Of a stretch of DNA of 9,934 nt, positions 1 to 7,002 are shown in pieces; the first letter of the stretch is position 1, and each line of letters begins with the position of its first letter. This DNA comes from an uncultured Saprospiraceae bacterium (GTDB lineage Bacteria; Bacteroidota; Bacteroidia; Chitinophagales; Saprospiraceae). The notes beneath the pieces were generated by a model. That model made no database searches. It saw only the letters and a program-made list of their open reading frames with translations, and was not told where the DNA came from. The stretch lies in the NCBI GenBank assembly GCA_937864255.1, contig CALMIT010000186.1:1-9934 (forward strand). Reading direction: 5' to 3'. The position numbers and the translations under genes were made by a program.

Positions 1-23
1 TTGGAAACTATTGATGTAAAACA

Positions 24-58
24 AAAATCCCCGATTGAAGGGTTCAATCGGGGATTTT
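24..58. terminator. Bidirectional terminator downstream of groL
   Basis: A perfect 16-bp inverted repeat (24-39 and 43-58) encloses a GGG loop, with A runs on the left and T runs on the right, so it can end transcription in either direction. It lies about 60 bases past the groL stop and is the natural end of the groS-groL transcript; read on the minus strand the hairpin is followed by ATTTTTGTTTT. The symmetry suggests that a rightward gene may also end at or before base 19, but too little of it is in the window to call. Confidence 0.9.
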
Positions 59-116
59 ATCAAAAAATGATGTGATTAAATCTTGAAATTTTTGAATCTT
101 TCAATTTTTAATCAAA

Positions 117-1751
117 TTACATCATTCCGCCCATACCCGCGCCGTTCATGGCGTGAGCGTGAGGAGCCTCTTTCTCTTTTTTATCATTGATCACACATTC
201 TGTGGTCAGCACCATTCCGGAAATGGAAACGGCATTTTCCAAAGCGATACGCGTCACTTTCGTCGGGTCAATAACGCCGGCGCCTTTCAGATTTTCGTAT
301 TTGTCGGTACGCGCATTGTAGCCCATGTCGCCTTTGCTGTTGACTACTTTTTGTAATGCTACCGAACCTTCCACGCCTGCGTTTTCGGCGATGGTGCGCA
401 GCGGCGCTTCCAGTGCTTTGCGTACGATGCTGACGCCGATGGTCTCGTCTTCGTTGGCGCCTTTCAGGTTTTTGAGCGCTTCAATCGCTCTCACCAATGC
501 TACGCCGCCGCCAGTCACGATACCTTCCTCGATGGCTGCACGCGTCGCATGTAGTGCGTCATCCACGCGATCTTTTTTCTCTTTCATTTCAATTTCGGTA
601 GGTGCGCCTACATACAAAACTGCCACGCCACCCGCCAATTTGGCAAGTCTTTCCTGCAATTTTTCTCTGTCGTAATCAGAAGTCGTCGCTTCAATTTGTT
701 GCTTGATTTGATTGATGCGCGCTTTGATTTGCTCAGCGTCGCCATTGCCGTTTACGAGCGTAGTATTGTCTTTGTCAATGGATACTTTTTCGCAAACGCC
801 GAGGTATGAAAGATCTGCATTTTCCAATTTGTAACCTTTTTCTTCGCTGATCACAGTGCCGCCGGTCAGGATAGCAATATCTTCCAGCATCGCCTTTCTG
901 CGGTCGCCGAAGCCCGGAGCTTTTACGGCTACGATTTTCAGATTAGCGCGCAGGCGGTTGACCACCAATACGCCCAAAGCAGCACTCTCAACATCCTCGG
1001 AAATAATCAACAACGGACGATTGGTCGCTACTACTTTTTCCAAAATCGGCAACATTTCCTGCATGTTGCTGATTTTTTTATCATAAATCAGGATGTAAGG
1101 ATTTTCGTACTCTACCGTCATATTTTCCGGATCAGTCACGAAATAAGGAGAGAGATAGCCGCGGTCGAATTGCATACCGAGTACTTCTTCCACGTACGTG
1201 TCCGTACCTTTTGCTTCTTCCACGGTGATAACGCCGTCTTTGCTGACGCGCTTCATGGCGTCTGCTATCAGCGTCCCGATTTCCTCGTCATTGTTAGCAG
1301 AAATGGTAGCTACCTGGCGGATTTTTTCATAATCATTGCCGATGACTTCACTTTGCGTACGCAGATTTTCTACAATCACTTTTGAGGCTTTGTCCATTCC
1401 TCTTTTCAAATCCATCGGATTGGCGCCAGCCGTTACGTTTTTCAAACCGGCATTGATCATTGCCTGCGCGAGGATGGTTGCCGTAGTCGTACCGTCGCCC
1501 GCTGCATCGGCGGTTTTGGACGCTACTTCTTTTACCATTTGCGCACCCATATTTTCTACCGCATCTTCCAGTTCAATTTCTTTAGCTACCGTCACGCCGT
1601 CTTTGGTGATAGCCGGAGCGCCGAAGCTTTTCTGAATGACCACGTTGCGTCCTTTAGGACCCAGGGTTACTTTTACCGCATTGGCGAGGGCATCCACACC
1701 GGATTTCAATTTTTCTCTTGCCTCGCTGTCAAAACGAATTTCTTTAGCCAT
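117..1751 (-). CDS. groL: Chaperonin GroEL (Hsp60)
   Basis: This is the 60-kDa chaperonin subunit. It forms a double-ring cytoplasmic complex that encloses unfolded proteins and refolds them using ATP and the GroES lid. The 544-aa length is normal. Visible family marks are the N-terminal MAKEIRFDSEAR, the nucleotide-binding TLGPKGRNV (29-37) and TKDGVTVAKEIELED (49-63), the GDGTTTAT loop (85-92), the apical-domain segment around SPYFVTDPE, the EMKEKKDRVDDALHATRAA segment carrying the ATPase aspartate, and the flexible Gly-Met tail ending GGMM. The ATG at 1751 gives the canonical N-terminus; no Shine-Dalgarno is seen, only an A/T-rich leader. It follows groS by 83 bases, with a terminator-like hairpin in that gap, and ends at the 24-58 hairpin. 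The reading frame is intact. Identification is certain. Confidence 0.99.
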   Translation of the reverse strand: MAKEIRFDSEAREKLKSGVDALANAVKVTLGPKGRNVVIQKSFGAPAITKDGVTVAKEIELEDAVENMGAQMVKEVASKTADAAGDGTTTATILAQAMINAGLKNVTAGANPMDLKRGMDKASKVIVENLRTQSEVIGNDYEKIRQVATISANNDEEIGTLIADAMKRVSKDGVITVEEAKGTDTYVEEVLGMQFDRGYLSPYFVTDPENMTVEYENPYILIYDKKISNMQEMLPILEKVVATNRPLLIISEDVESAALGVLVVNRLRANLKIVAVKAPGFGDRRKAMLEDIAILTGGTVISEEKGYKLENADLSYLGVCEKVSIDKDNTTLVNGNGDAEQIKARINQIKQQIEATTSDYDREKLQERLAKLAGGVAVLYVGAPTEIEMKEKKDRVDDALHATRAAIEEGIVTGGGVALVRAIEALKNLKGANEDETIGVSIVRKALEAPLRTIAENAGVEGSVALQKVVNSKGDMGYNARTDKYENLKGAGVIDPTKVTRIALENAVSISGMVLTTECVINDKKEKEAPHAHAMNGAGMGGMM

Positions 1752-1793
1752 TTTAAATATTAATTTTTATTGGTTTTAAAATGTAGTTTAAAC

Positions 1794-1822
1794 AAAAAAA
1801 GCAGGTTTTGGGATTATCCTGC
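1794..1822 (-). terminator. Terminator-like hairpin between groS and groL
   Basis: On the minus strand GCAGG (1822-1818) pairs with CCTGC (1805-1801) around a 12-base loop, followed at once by seven T (1800-1794). This has the form of a weak intrinsic terminator or a processing/stabilising hairpin. It lies inside the groS-groL unit, 12 bases after the groS stop and about 40 before the groL start. The short 5-bp stem and large loop suggest partial read-through rather than full termination. Function is inferred from shape only. Confidence 0.5.
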
Positions 1823-1834
1823 ATTTAAAAAAAA

Positions 1835-2101
1835 TTAATCCATGATGACCAGAATATCATCTTCACGCATGATCAGCAGATCGTCGCCGTTGTAGCTCAA
1901 TTCCTGACCGGAATATTTTCCGTACAACACAATGTCGCCTTTTTTTACAGTCATTTTTTTGCCTTCTTTTCCGGGGCCTACCGCCACAACTTCACCGCGT
2001 TGCGGTTTTTCTTTGGCAGTATCGGGGATGATAATACCGCCTTTTGTTTTCTCTTCAGCGGGGGCGGGTTTGATTACCACTCTGTCATTAATTGGCTTCA
2101 T
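1835..2101 (-). CDS. groS: Co-chaperonin GroES (Hsp10)
   Basis: GroES forms the heptameric lid that caps the GroEL ring during folding. The 88-aa protein is a little shorter than the roughly 95 residues of the enterobacterial form. It starts MKPINDRVVIKP and carries the mobile loop EEKTKGGIIIPDTAKEKP (16-33) that contacts GroEL, then GEVVAVGPG (36-44), KKGDIVLYGKYSG (53-65) and the C-terminal DDLLIMREDDILVIMD. The start is the ATG at 2101, with no Shine-Dalgarno. It is the first gene of the groS-groL unit, and the 240 bases upstream hold candidate promoter elements. No CIRCE repeat was found there, so HrcA control by the standard operator is not supported. Confidence 0.98.
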   Translation of the reverse strand: MKPINDRVVIKPAPAEEKTKGGIIIPDTAKEKPQRGEVVAVGPGKEGKKMTVKKGDIVLYGKYSGQELSYNGDDLLIMREDDILVIMD

Positions 2102-2169
2102 AATAACTATCGTTTATTGTTTAAAGTTTGAAAATGTTAAAGAATAAAAATTCGTGATACCGAGGGCTG

Positions 2170-2186
2170 ATCATTCTTTGTGCCAG
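2170..2186 (-). promoter_or_regulatory. Candidate sigma-54-like -24/-12 promoter of groS-groL
   Basis: On the minus strand the sequence CTGGCACAAAGAATGAT has the TGGCAC of the sigma-54 -24 box, followed at the correct 10-base distance by GA where the consensus has GC. A transcript starting near 2160 would have a leader of about 58 bases before the groS ATG. No TAnnTTTG box was noticed in this gap, so this is the best promoter-like match. The -12 mismatch means it may be weak, or a chance match. Confidence 0.4.
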
Positions 2187-2226
2187 TCTGGTTTTTCTGC
2201 CGATATGTCATTTTTTGTGTAATAAA

Positions 2227-2255
2227 TTGTCAGAAACCGCGATGATTCTTGACAA
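2227..2255. promoter_or_regulatory. Inverted repeat TTGTCA-N17-TGACAA upstream of groS
   Basis: TTGTCA (2227-2232) and TGACAA (2250-2255) are exact inverted 6-mers 17 bases apart. A further TGTCA lies at 2206-2210. The repeat is centred about 80 bases upstream of the start predicted from the 2170-2186 element, a normal place for an activator site. It could bind a regulator of groS-groL; no regulator can be named from this window. Confidence 0.35.
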
Positions 2256-2287
2256 CATGGCAAGCCAAAAACGACAGGTCAAAAAAC

Positions 2288-2323
2288 AAAAAGCGGCGAC
2301 GGAATATTCCGTCGCCGCTTTTT
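2288..2323. terminator. Perfect-palindrome terminator after secG
   Basis: A 36-base perfect palindrome (18-bp arms 2288-2305 and 2306-2323, GC-rich core, A5 and T5 ends) starts 18 bases past the secG stop. On the minus strand it is followed by GTTTTTTG, giving a strong intrinsic terminator. It separates the secG unit from the groS promoter region just downstream and limits read-through into groS-groL. Confidence 0.93.
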
Positions 2324-2341
2324 GATAAGTTTTTTTAAATC

Positions 2342-2608
2342 TTACTGAGACTGAAGCGGAATGTCTTCAATTCCACCCGGACCACCCACCAGAAGGCTGG
2401 TGACAATACACAGGATAAAAAGCGCTGCCGCCAGGTACCAGGTAGCTTTTTCAATAAAATCGGCAGATTTGGCTGCTCCGAACATTTGGTTGGCCTGAGA
2501 CCCGCCAAAAGTGGAATCCACCCCCCCGCCTTTTGGATTTTGTATCAGCACGGCTCCTATCAAGAGTACCGAAACCAGTGCTATCAGAATGGTCATACTT
2601 GTCAACAT
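2342..2608 (-). CDS. secG: Preprotein translocase subunit SecG
   Basis: SecG is the small auxiliary subunit of the SecYEG channel in the inner membrane and speeds SecA-driven export. The 88-aa protein has the expected two membrane helices (about 4-22 and 57-75) joined by a Gly-rich cytoplasmic loop, IQNPKGGGVDSTFGGSQANQMFGAAKSADFIEKATW (22-57), which contains the family signature QNPKGGG and the conserved F-x-E-K-A-T entry to helix 2. The ATG at 2608 sits 2 bases after the TAG of the preceding gene, so translation is probably coupled; a second Met at residue 5 is an alternative start. It is the last gene of its unit, ended by the 2288-2323 hairpin. The order secG then groS-groL is common in Bacteroidota. 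Confidence 0.96.
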   Translation of the reverse strand: MLTSMTILIALVSVLLIGAVLIQNPKGGGVDSTFGGSQANQMFGAAKSADFIEKATWYLAAALFILCIVTSLLVGGPGGIEDIPLQSQ

Positions 2609-2610
2609 AT

Positions 2611-3678
2611 CTAACTTTTTTTAAGATTTTCAATTCGAGCCGCAAATAAAGAACTTTTTTCGGGAAATTTCAAACGCAATTTTTCAAACATCACCATGGC
2701 TTTCTCTTTTTGCTCTTGAGCCACCAACAATTCTGCCAAAGTTTCGGAGATAATCTCGTCATTTTCCAAAAGGCTCAATTCTGCTAACTTATCGGCTTCC
2801 GATTTTTTTTTGGTCTTTTTTTTCTTCTCGACAGGGAGCGGTTCTGCTTGTGCTTCCTGCACATTTTTCATCTTCGGATAGCTGAGACCGATTTGGGGTT
2901 TTTCAAATTGCTGCAACCAACTGGTGAAAGAAGTTTTGGGCAGAGGCTTGTGTATCGTTCTTTGAGAAAGCTTGTCCTCCGTAGGCTCCTCGTTTGTGAT
3001 TTCAAAAGGAATGGTCTCTGCACTTTTCTTTTGTTCGGTTGATGCGGTTGCTTCACCTGATTTGTTCTCTACAAATTCAGACAAAGCCGCAAATGCCTCC
3101 AGCCAATCCATTTGATCTTCGTCCGCGTCATCCGTTTGTGTAATTTCCGCTTCCGCAATTTCCTCTTCAATCACCTGTTCGGGACTCAGCGCAGCAACCG
3201 TCTGTAAAAAGTTTTCCATATTCATAAACGGCGGCTCTTCCTGTTCGTCGGGTTCGTTCGCGTCATCCGACGTAGTCAGTTCATCCGCCCAGTTTAGGTA
3301 ATTCAGCGCCTCTGCCGTTTTAATTTCCTCAGATCCTTCGTCCTGTTTTTGTGGTATTTTTTCCAGGGTTTCCAAATCGGCGAGGTCTTTTAATTCCAAA
3401 AAATCATCATTGAAAGCAAGCGCCGATTCTTTCCGCAATTCAAAATAAGGGTTCTGAAGTATCTGAAATAATTTGCTTCTGTCCACCGAATAAGCGGCGG
3501 CAAGTTGCAGATTCCGGTCAAAGTCGGGGTGTTTTTCCATCCGGCTTTTTATCAATAAAAGCAGGCGAAGATTTTGACTGTACGGATGCTGCAAGACCAA
3601 TGACTTCAACTCCTGATAGCCAATTCTGTGCAAATTGGAAGGATTATTCAAAAAGTCATGAAAATTTTCCAGATTCAT
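2611..3678 (-). CDS. Conserved bacteroidetal protein with C-terminal TPR-like segment
   Basis: This is a 355-aa protein of unknown function. The N-terminus (MNLENFHDFLNNPSNLHRIGYQELKSLVLQHPYSQNLRLLLLIKS) and the C-terminus (ISETLAELLVAQEQKEKAMVMFEKLRLKFPEKSSLFAARIENL) resemble a bacteroidetal family often found before secG. The C-terminal stretch reads as one TPR-like helix pair with the A-x-x-x-[FY]-E-K-L-x-x-K-[FY]-P-E-K pattern. Between them lies a long, very acidic, probably disordered region, then a Lys-rich patch (VEKKKKTKKKSEADKL). No signal peptide or membrane helix is visible, so it is probably cytoplasmic. I start it at the ATG at 3678; a TTG at 3705 would add nine residues that do not look like the family. 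It ends in TAG, 2 bases before secG. Function may be as a scaffold, but this is only inferred. Confidence 0.85.
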   Translation of the reverse strand: MNLENFHDFLNNPSNLHRIGYQELKSLVLQHPYSQNLRLLLLIKSRMEKHPDFDRNLQLAAAYSVDRSKLFQILQNPYFELRKESALAFNDDFLELKDLADLETLEKIPQKQDEGSEEIKTAEALNYLNWADELTTSDDANEPDEQEEPPFMNMENFLQTVAALSPEQVIEEEIAEAEITQTDDADEDQMDWLEAFAALSEFVENKSGEATASTEQKKSAETIPFEITNEEPTEDKLSQRTIHKPLPKTSFTSWLQQFEKPQIGLSYPKMKNVQEAQAEPLPVEKKKKTKKKSEADKLAELSLLENDEIISETLAELLVAQEQKEKAMVMFEKLRLKFPEKSSLFAARIENLKKS

Positions 3679-3718
3679 ATCCTGCTGTTTTCGCGCGGAG
3701 GGCAAAAGTAAGTCTTTT

Positions 3719-4306
3719 TCAGCTTTTTCTACTTTTCAAAAATTGTATGAAGCCGGCTACGGCCTGCGCCCTGTGACTGATTTTATTTTTTTCTTCCAAA
3801 CTGAATTGACCGAAGGTTCTGTCAAAATTCTGCGGAATAAAAACCGGATCATAACCGAATCCCCCCTCGCCCACGGGTGCATGTGCGATTTGTCCTTCCA
3901 CTTTTCCGTCAAAAAAACGAGGGGCTGAGCCATCAAAATAAGCAATAGCACAGCGGAATCTGGCTGCGCGGTCGGTTTTATTTTCGAGATTTTCGAGCAG
4001 CAATTTGATGTTATCCGCATCATTTTTTCGGATTCCGGCATAGCGGGCAGAAAAAACCCCCGGCGCGCCGCCAAGCGCATCCACTTCCAAGCCGCTGTCT
4101 TCCGCAAAACAGGCAAGTCCGAATTTTTCAAATAAGAACTGCGCCTTTTGAAGCGCATTTTCCTCAAAAGTGGCTCCGGTCTCCGGAATTTCGCCTTTGA
4201 AACCAATTTCTTCCAAACCCAAAATCTCATATTCTTCGCCCAGCATTTTGCGTATCTCGTTTATTTTATTGCGATTGCCGGTGGCAAATACGATTTCTTT
4301 TTTCAT
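3719..4306 (-). CDS. rdgB: dITP/XTP pyrophosphatase (RdgB/HAM1 family)
   Basis: The enzyme hydrolyses deaminated purine nucleoside triphosphates (dITP, ITP, XTP) to the monophosphate and pyrophosphate, keeping them out of DNA and RNA in the cytoplasm. The 195-aa length is typical. Family motifs are all present: the substrate-binding ATGNRNKINEI (8-18), FEENALQKA (47-55), the metal and catalytic AEDSGLEVDALGGAPGVFSARYAG (68-91, with D70), GEGGFGYDPVF (147-157) and SHRAQA (177-182). The ATG at 4306 gives the usual N-terminus. The gene lies 10 bases after the upstream 150-aa gene and 40 bases before the next ORF start, so it is the second gene of the secG unit. The gene is intact. Confidence 0.97.
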   Translation of the reverse strand: MKKEIVFATGNRNKINEIRKMLGEEYEILGLEEIGFKGEIPETGATFEENALQKAQFLFEKFGLACFAEDSGLEVDALGGAPGVFSARYAGIRKNDADNIKLLLENLENKTDRAARFRCAIAYFDGSAPRFFDGKVEGQIAHAPVGEGGFGYDPVFIPQNFDRTFGQFSLEEKNKISHRAQAVAGFIQFLKSRKS

Positions 4307-4316
4307 AAAAAACGGT

Positions 4317-4769
4317 TTAACCGAACATCACTTTAAGCGACTGCCACAAAGCAGTTTTGCGCTGTTTGTCACTTTCTATCAACGCCAGCGATTCACAATT
4401 TAATAATTGAAAACCGGCATTTTGATAAATGTCGTAAAACTTCAAATCCAAATTAAAACCCAGCCCGGATAAGGGCAATCCGAATACCAGCACTTTTTGA
4501 ATTTGCTGCCGCCGGCAGATTTGCATAAGGCTAAATTTTTCAGCAGGTGTGATATTTCTGAAAAATGTATCCTCACCAAATTCAAGCTGCACTGCCGCTA
4601 TAATTTTTTTTAAAAACTCAGCCGAGGTTTCATTTTCAGGGGCGTCTGCGCAGAGAATTAACACGCCGGCTTTTCCCTCGCCCGTACAATTTTCCCAAAA
4701 TACCTTTTCATCTTCCACGAAAATGACGTTTCCCCGATTATAGATGTCTTGCAGAATAAAATTTTCCAA
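4317..4769 (-). CDS. Unidentified 150-aa protein, first gene of the rdgB-secG unit
   Basis: I do not recognise this protein with confidence. It is 150 aa and soluble, with no membrane helix or signal peptide. An alternating hydrophobic stretch KAGVLILCADA (33-43) and a second one KVLVFGLPLSGLGFNLDL (92-109) suggest beta strands of a small alpha/beta fold, and the C-terminus SLALIESDKQRKTALWQSLKVMF (127-149) has an L-x-x-D-x-x-x-K-x-x-L-W-x-x-L-K pattern that I associate with poorly described bacteroidetal proteins, possibly DNA polymerase III psi-like; that link is weak. The only start upstream of the conserved-looking part is a TTG at 4769, because an in-frame stop lies 15 bases further upstream. 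It is divergent from ilvE and 10 bases ahead of rdgB. Confidence 0.7.
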   Translation of the reverse strand: MENFILQDIYNRGNVIFVEDEKVFWENCTGEGKAGVLILCADAPENETSAEFLKKIIAAVQLEFGEDTFFRNITPAEKFSLMQICRRQQIQKVLVFGLPLSGLGFNLDLKFYDIYQNAGFQLLNCESLALIESDKQRKTALWQSLKVMFG

Positions 4770-4834
4770 ACTGTATTTTTTTCAAAGAATTAAAGAAAAA
4801 AAATCAATAGTTTTTATTGAAATCAAAATTAAGT

Positions 4835-4842
4835 TATATTTG
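4835..4842 (+). promoter_or_regulatory. Bacteroidota-type -7 box of the ilvE promoter
   Basis: TATATTTG matches the bacteroidetal -7 consensus TAnnTTTG. A start about 7 bases downstream would give a leader of roughly 11 bases before the ilvE ATG. The upstream -33 box is poor: the nearest TTG (4817-4819) is closer than the usual spacing. A short inverted repeat TCAATA/TATTGA (4804-4809, 4815-4820) sits just upstream. Confidence 0.6.
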
Positions 4843-4859
4843 CGAAAAAGTTCCTTCAA

Positions 4860-5942
4860 ATGACAATGAAAATTTCCGTAACCAAATCAAATCTTTCCCG
4901 AATTTCAGAAGTGGATTTTGAAAATATCCCTTTCGGCAAAGTTTTTTCTGACCACATGTTCATTGCCGACTATAAAGACGGCAAATGGGATAATTGCAGA
5001 ATCGTGCCTTTCGCGCCGATGCCGATGCACCCGGCCATGATGGCAATTCACTACGGTCAGTCTATTTTTGAAGGTATGAAAGCGACAAAAATGCAGGACG
5101 GAACACCTGTACTTTTTCGCCCTGAAATGCACGCACGCCGGCTCAATTTTTCTGCCCAGAGAATGTGTATGCCTTCTTTTCCCGAAGAATGGTTTTTGGA
5201 AGCATTGCACCAACTGGTGAGTATTGACCAATCGTGGATACCGCCACAAGAAGGCAGCGCATTATATATCCGGCCTTTTATGTTTGCCACCGATGAATTT
5301 ATCGGCGTAAAAGCTTCTCAATCATATAGATTTGTCATTATGACCGGCCCGGTAGGACCGTATTATCCAAAACCAGTCAGACTGATCACCGAAACGCAAT
5401 ACGTACGGGCTGTGAAAGGCGGCGTGGGCGAAGCGAAAGCCGCCGGTAATTATGGCGGATCGCTGCTACCAGCAAAACTGGCAAATGAAAAAGGTTTTGA
5501 TCAGGTAATGTGGCTGGACGCCGTTGAATTCAAATATGTGCAGGAAGTCGGTACGATGAATTTGTTTTTTGTGATAGACGGCAAAGTAGTAACGCCCGGC
5601 ACTTACGGCGCTATCCTCAGAGGCATCACACGCGACAGCTTTTTGAAACTTTTGAAAGACAAAGGCATTCCGGTAGAAGAAAGATTAATTTCGATAGACG
5701 AAATCGTTGAAGCATACAAAGCCGGAAAATTGCAGGAAGCATTTGGCGCAGGTACGGCGGCTGTAGTCGCACATGTGGCTGATATTCAGCATCTTGATTT
5801 CATGATGCACCTGCCACCGCTGGAAGAAAGAAAAATAGGTCAAATGCTGAAAGACGAAATTAACGGAATGCGCTCAGGCAGGTTGGATGACCCATATGGC
5901 TGGGTAGTACCGGTCAAAGTCCAGGAATCAGTAGAAGTATAA
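4860..5942 (+). CDS. ilvE: Branched-chain amino acid aminotransferase
   Basis: This PLP enzyme interconverts leucine, isoleucine and valine with their 2-oxo acids, using glutamate/2-oxoglutarate, as the last step of synthesis or the first of breakdown. At 360 aa it belongs to the longer, eukaryote-like branched-chain transferase group rather than the roughly 310-aa enterobacterial form. Visible fold-type IV marks are HYGQSIFEGMKA (64-75), FRPEMHARRLNFSAQRM (86-102), IRPFMFATDE (137-146), the PLP lysine K193 in GEAKAAGNYGGSLLPA, EVGTMNLFFV (229-238), the phosphate-binding GITRDS (255-260) and GAGTAAVV (296-303). Starts at 4860 and 4866 are both possible. It has its own promoter box just upstream and ends at a shared hairpin. 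No neighbour is from the same pathway. Confidence 0.96.
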   Translation: MTMKISVTKSNLSRISEVDFENIPFGKVFSDHMFIADYKDGKWDNCRIVPFAPMPMHPAMMAIHYGQSIFEGMKATKMQDGTPVLFRPEMHARRLNFSAQRMCMPSFPEEWFLEALHQLVSIDQSWIPPQEGSALYIRPFMFATDEFIGVKASQSYRFVIMTGPVGPYYPKPVRLITETQYVRAVKGGVGEAKAAGNYGGSLLPAKLANEKGFDQVMWLDAVEFKYVQEVGTMNLFFVIDGKVVTPGTYGAILRGITRDSFLKLLKDKGIPVEERLISIDEIVEAYKAGKLQEAFGAGTAAVVAHVADIQHLDFMMHLPPLEERKIGQMLKDEINGMRSGRLDDPYGWVVPVKVQESVEV

Positions 5943-5968
5943 AAAATTACTCATTGTTTTATAAAGAG

Positions 5969-6002
5969 GCAGCCCGTCGGTAAATCGTTACCGACGGGCT
6001 GC
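5969..6002. terminator. Shared terminator between convergent ilvE and AKR genes
   Basis: A perfect 15-bp GC-rich stem (5969-5983 and 5988-6002) with the tetraloop ATCG is followed on the plus strand by TTGTTTTTT. It lies 26 bases past the ilvE stop and only 7 bases past the stop of the leftward aldo/keto reductase gene, so it serves both. The T run is good for ilvE and poorer on the minus strand. Confidence 0.9.
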
Positions 6003-6009
6003 TTGTTTT

Positions 6010-6993
6010 TTAAAAAGCAGGAGCCTGCGGTTTATTTTGTAAAATGTCCTCGATTCTTTTTTCCACCTCGTCGTCAATGAGCGAAATAGAATGTATGGAT
6101 TTCAGAGTTTCTTCCAACTGTTCTACTTTAGACGCGCCCAAAATCACCGTACTCACATTCGGATTTTTCAAACACCAGGCAACTGCCAACTTTGGCAGGG
6201 AGGCGCCCAGTTTGTCCGCCAGTTTTTTAAGCTCTCTCACTTTTTCAAGCCTTTCGGGAGTCAGTGATCTTTCTTTCAACCATGCCAGCCCGTCCATACT
6301 CATGCGCGTTCCTTCGGGAAATTTCGATAAATATTTGTCTGTCAAAACGCCCGAAGCCAGGGGCGACCAAATCGTGGTACCCAGACCGACGGTTTTATAA
6401 ACCTGACTAAATTCCACTTCTACTTTCCGGCGGTTAAACATATTGTACTCGGGCTGCTCCATGGACGGACCGATCAGACGCAAGTCTCTGGCTACCATGT
6501 GTGCTTCCATTATTTCCTGAGCCGACCACTCAGAAGTACCCCAATACAAAATTTTTCCCTGTTGGATCAGGTTATTCATCGTCCAGACAGTCTCTTCAAT
6601 CGGCGTGTTCTTATCAGGGCGATGACAAAAATACAAGTCAATATAATCCACCTGAAGTCTCTTCAAAGCAGCTTCGCAGGCTTCGACGATGTGCTTGCGA
6701 CTGAGTCCGGTTTGGTTGGGTTTGTTGCCGCCGTCGCCAAAAAATACCTTGCTGCTCACCAGATAAGAACTGCGTTCCCAATTCATTTTTTTCAAAATAT
6801 TGCCCATGACAATTTCTGACTTGCCACGTGCATATATCTCGGCGTTATCAAAAAAATTCACGCCGTGTTCGTAAGCGACGGTCATTAATTTCTCTGAAAT
6901 TTCGTCGCCGATTTGTTTGCCGAAAGTAAGCCAGCTTCCGAGCGACAAAGCGCTGACCTGCAATCCCGTTTTTCCGAGTCTCCTGTATTCCAT
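6010..6993 (-). CDS. Aldo/keto reductase, Kv-beta-like subfamily
   Basis: This is an NADPH-dependent aldo/keto reductase with a TIM-barrel fold, probably cytoplasmic; the natural substrate cannot be read from sequence. The 327-aa length is typical. The catalytic tetrad is intact: D49 and Y54 in FFDNAEIYARGKSE, K82 in SSKVFF, and H124 in YFCHRPD. Other family segments are YRRLGKTGLQVSALSLGSW (3-21), YWGTSEWSAQEI (150-161), MEQPEYNMF (178-186), WSPLASGVLTDKY (209-221) and the cofactor-binding VILGASKVEQLEE (283-295). The overall sequence resembles the group related to the eukaryotic potassium-channel beta subunit, which does not by itself imply channel binding. The ATG at 6993 lies 9 bases after the mazG stop, so it is very likely co-transcribed with mazG. 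Confidence 0.94.
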   Translation of the reverse strand: MEYRRLGKTGLQVSALSLGSWLTFGKQIGDEISEKLMTVAYEHGVNFFDNAEIYARGKSEIVMGNILKKMNWERSSYLVSSKVFFGDGGNKPNQTGLSRKHIVEACEAALKRLQVDYIDLYFCHRPDKNTPIEETVWTMNNLIQQGKILYWGTSEWSAQEIMEAHMVARDLRLIGPSMEQPEYNMFNRRKVEVEFSQVYKTVGLGTTIWSPLASGVLTDKYLSKFPEGTRMSMDGLAWLKERSLTPERLEKVRELKKLADKLGASLPKLAVAWCLKNPNVSTVILGASKVEQLEETLKSIHSISLIDDEVEKRIEDILQNKPQAPAF

Positions 6994-7002
6994 TACATCA
7001 TT

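Noticed and set aside
153..1763. Several plus-strand ORFs opposite groL
   Set aside because: They are shadows of a highly conserved intact minus-strand gene; their proteins have low-complexity composition and no recognisable motif.
2102..2287. CIRCE operator for HrcA upstream of groS
   Set aside because: No TTAGCACTC-N9-GAGTGCTAA repeat or near match was found in the gap on either strand.
3757..4230. 157-aa minus-strand ORF overlapping rdgB in another frame
   Set aside because: It is Arg/Lys/Ser-rich with no motif and lies wholly inside rdgB, whose motifs are all intact in the main frame.
4804..4820. Inverted repeat TCAATA-N5-TATTGA before ilvE as an operator
   Set aside because: The arms are only 6 bp in a very AT-rich gap, so chance is likely; it is mentioned only alongside the promoter box.
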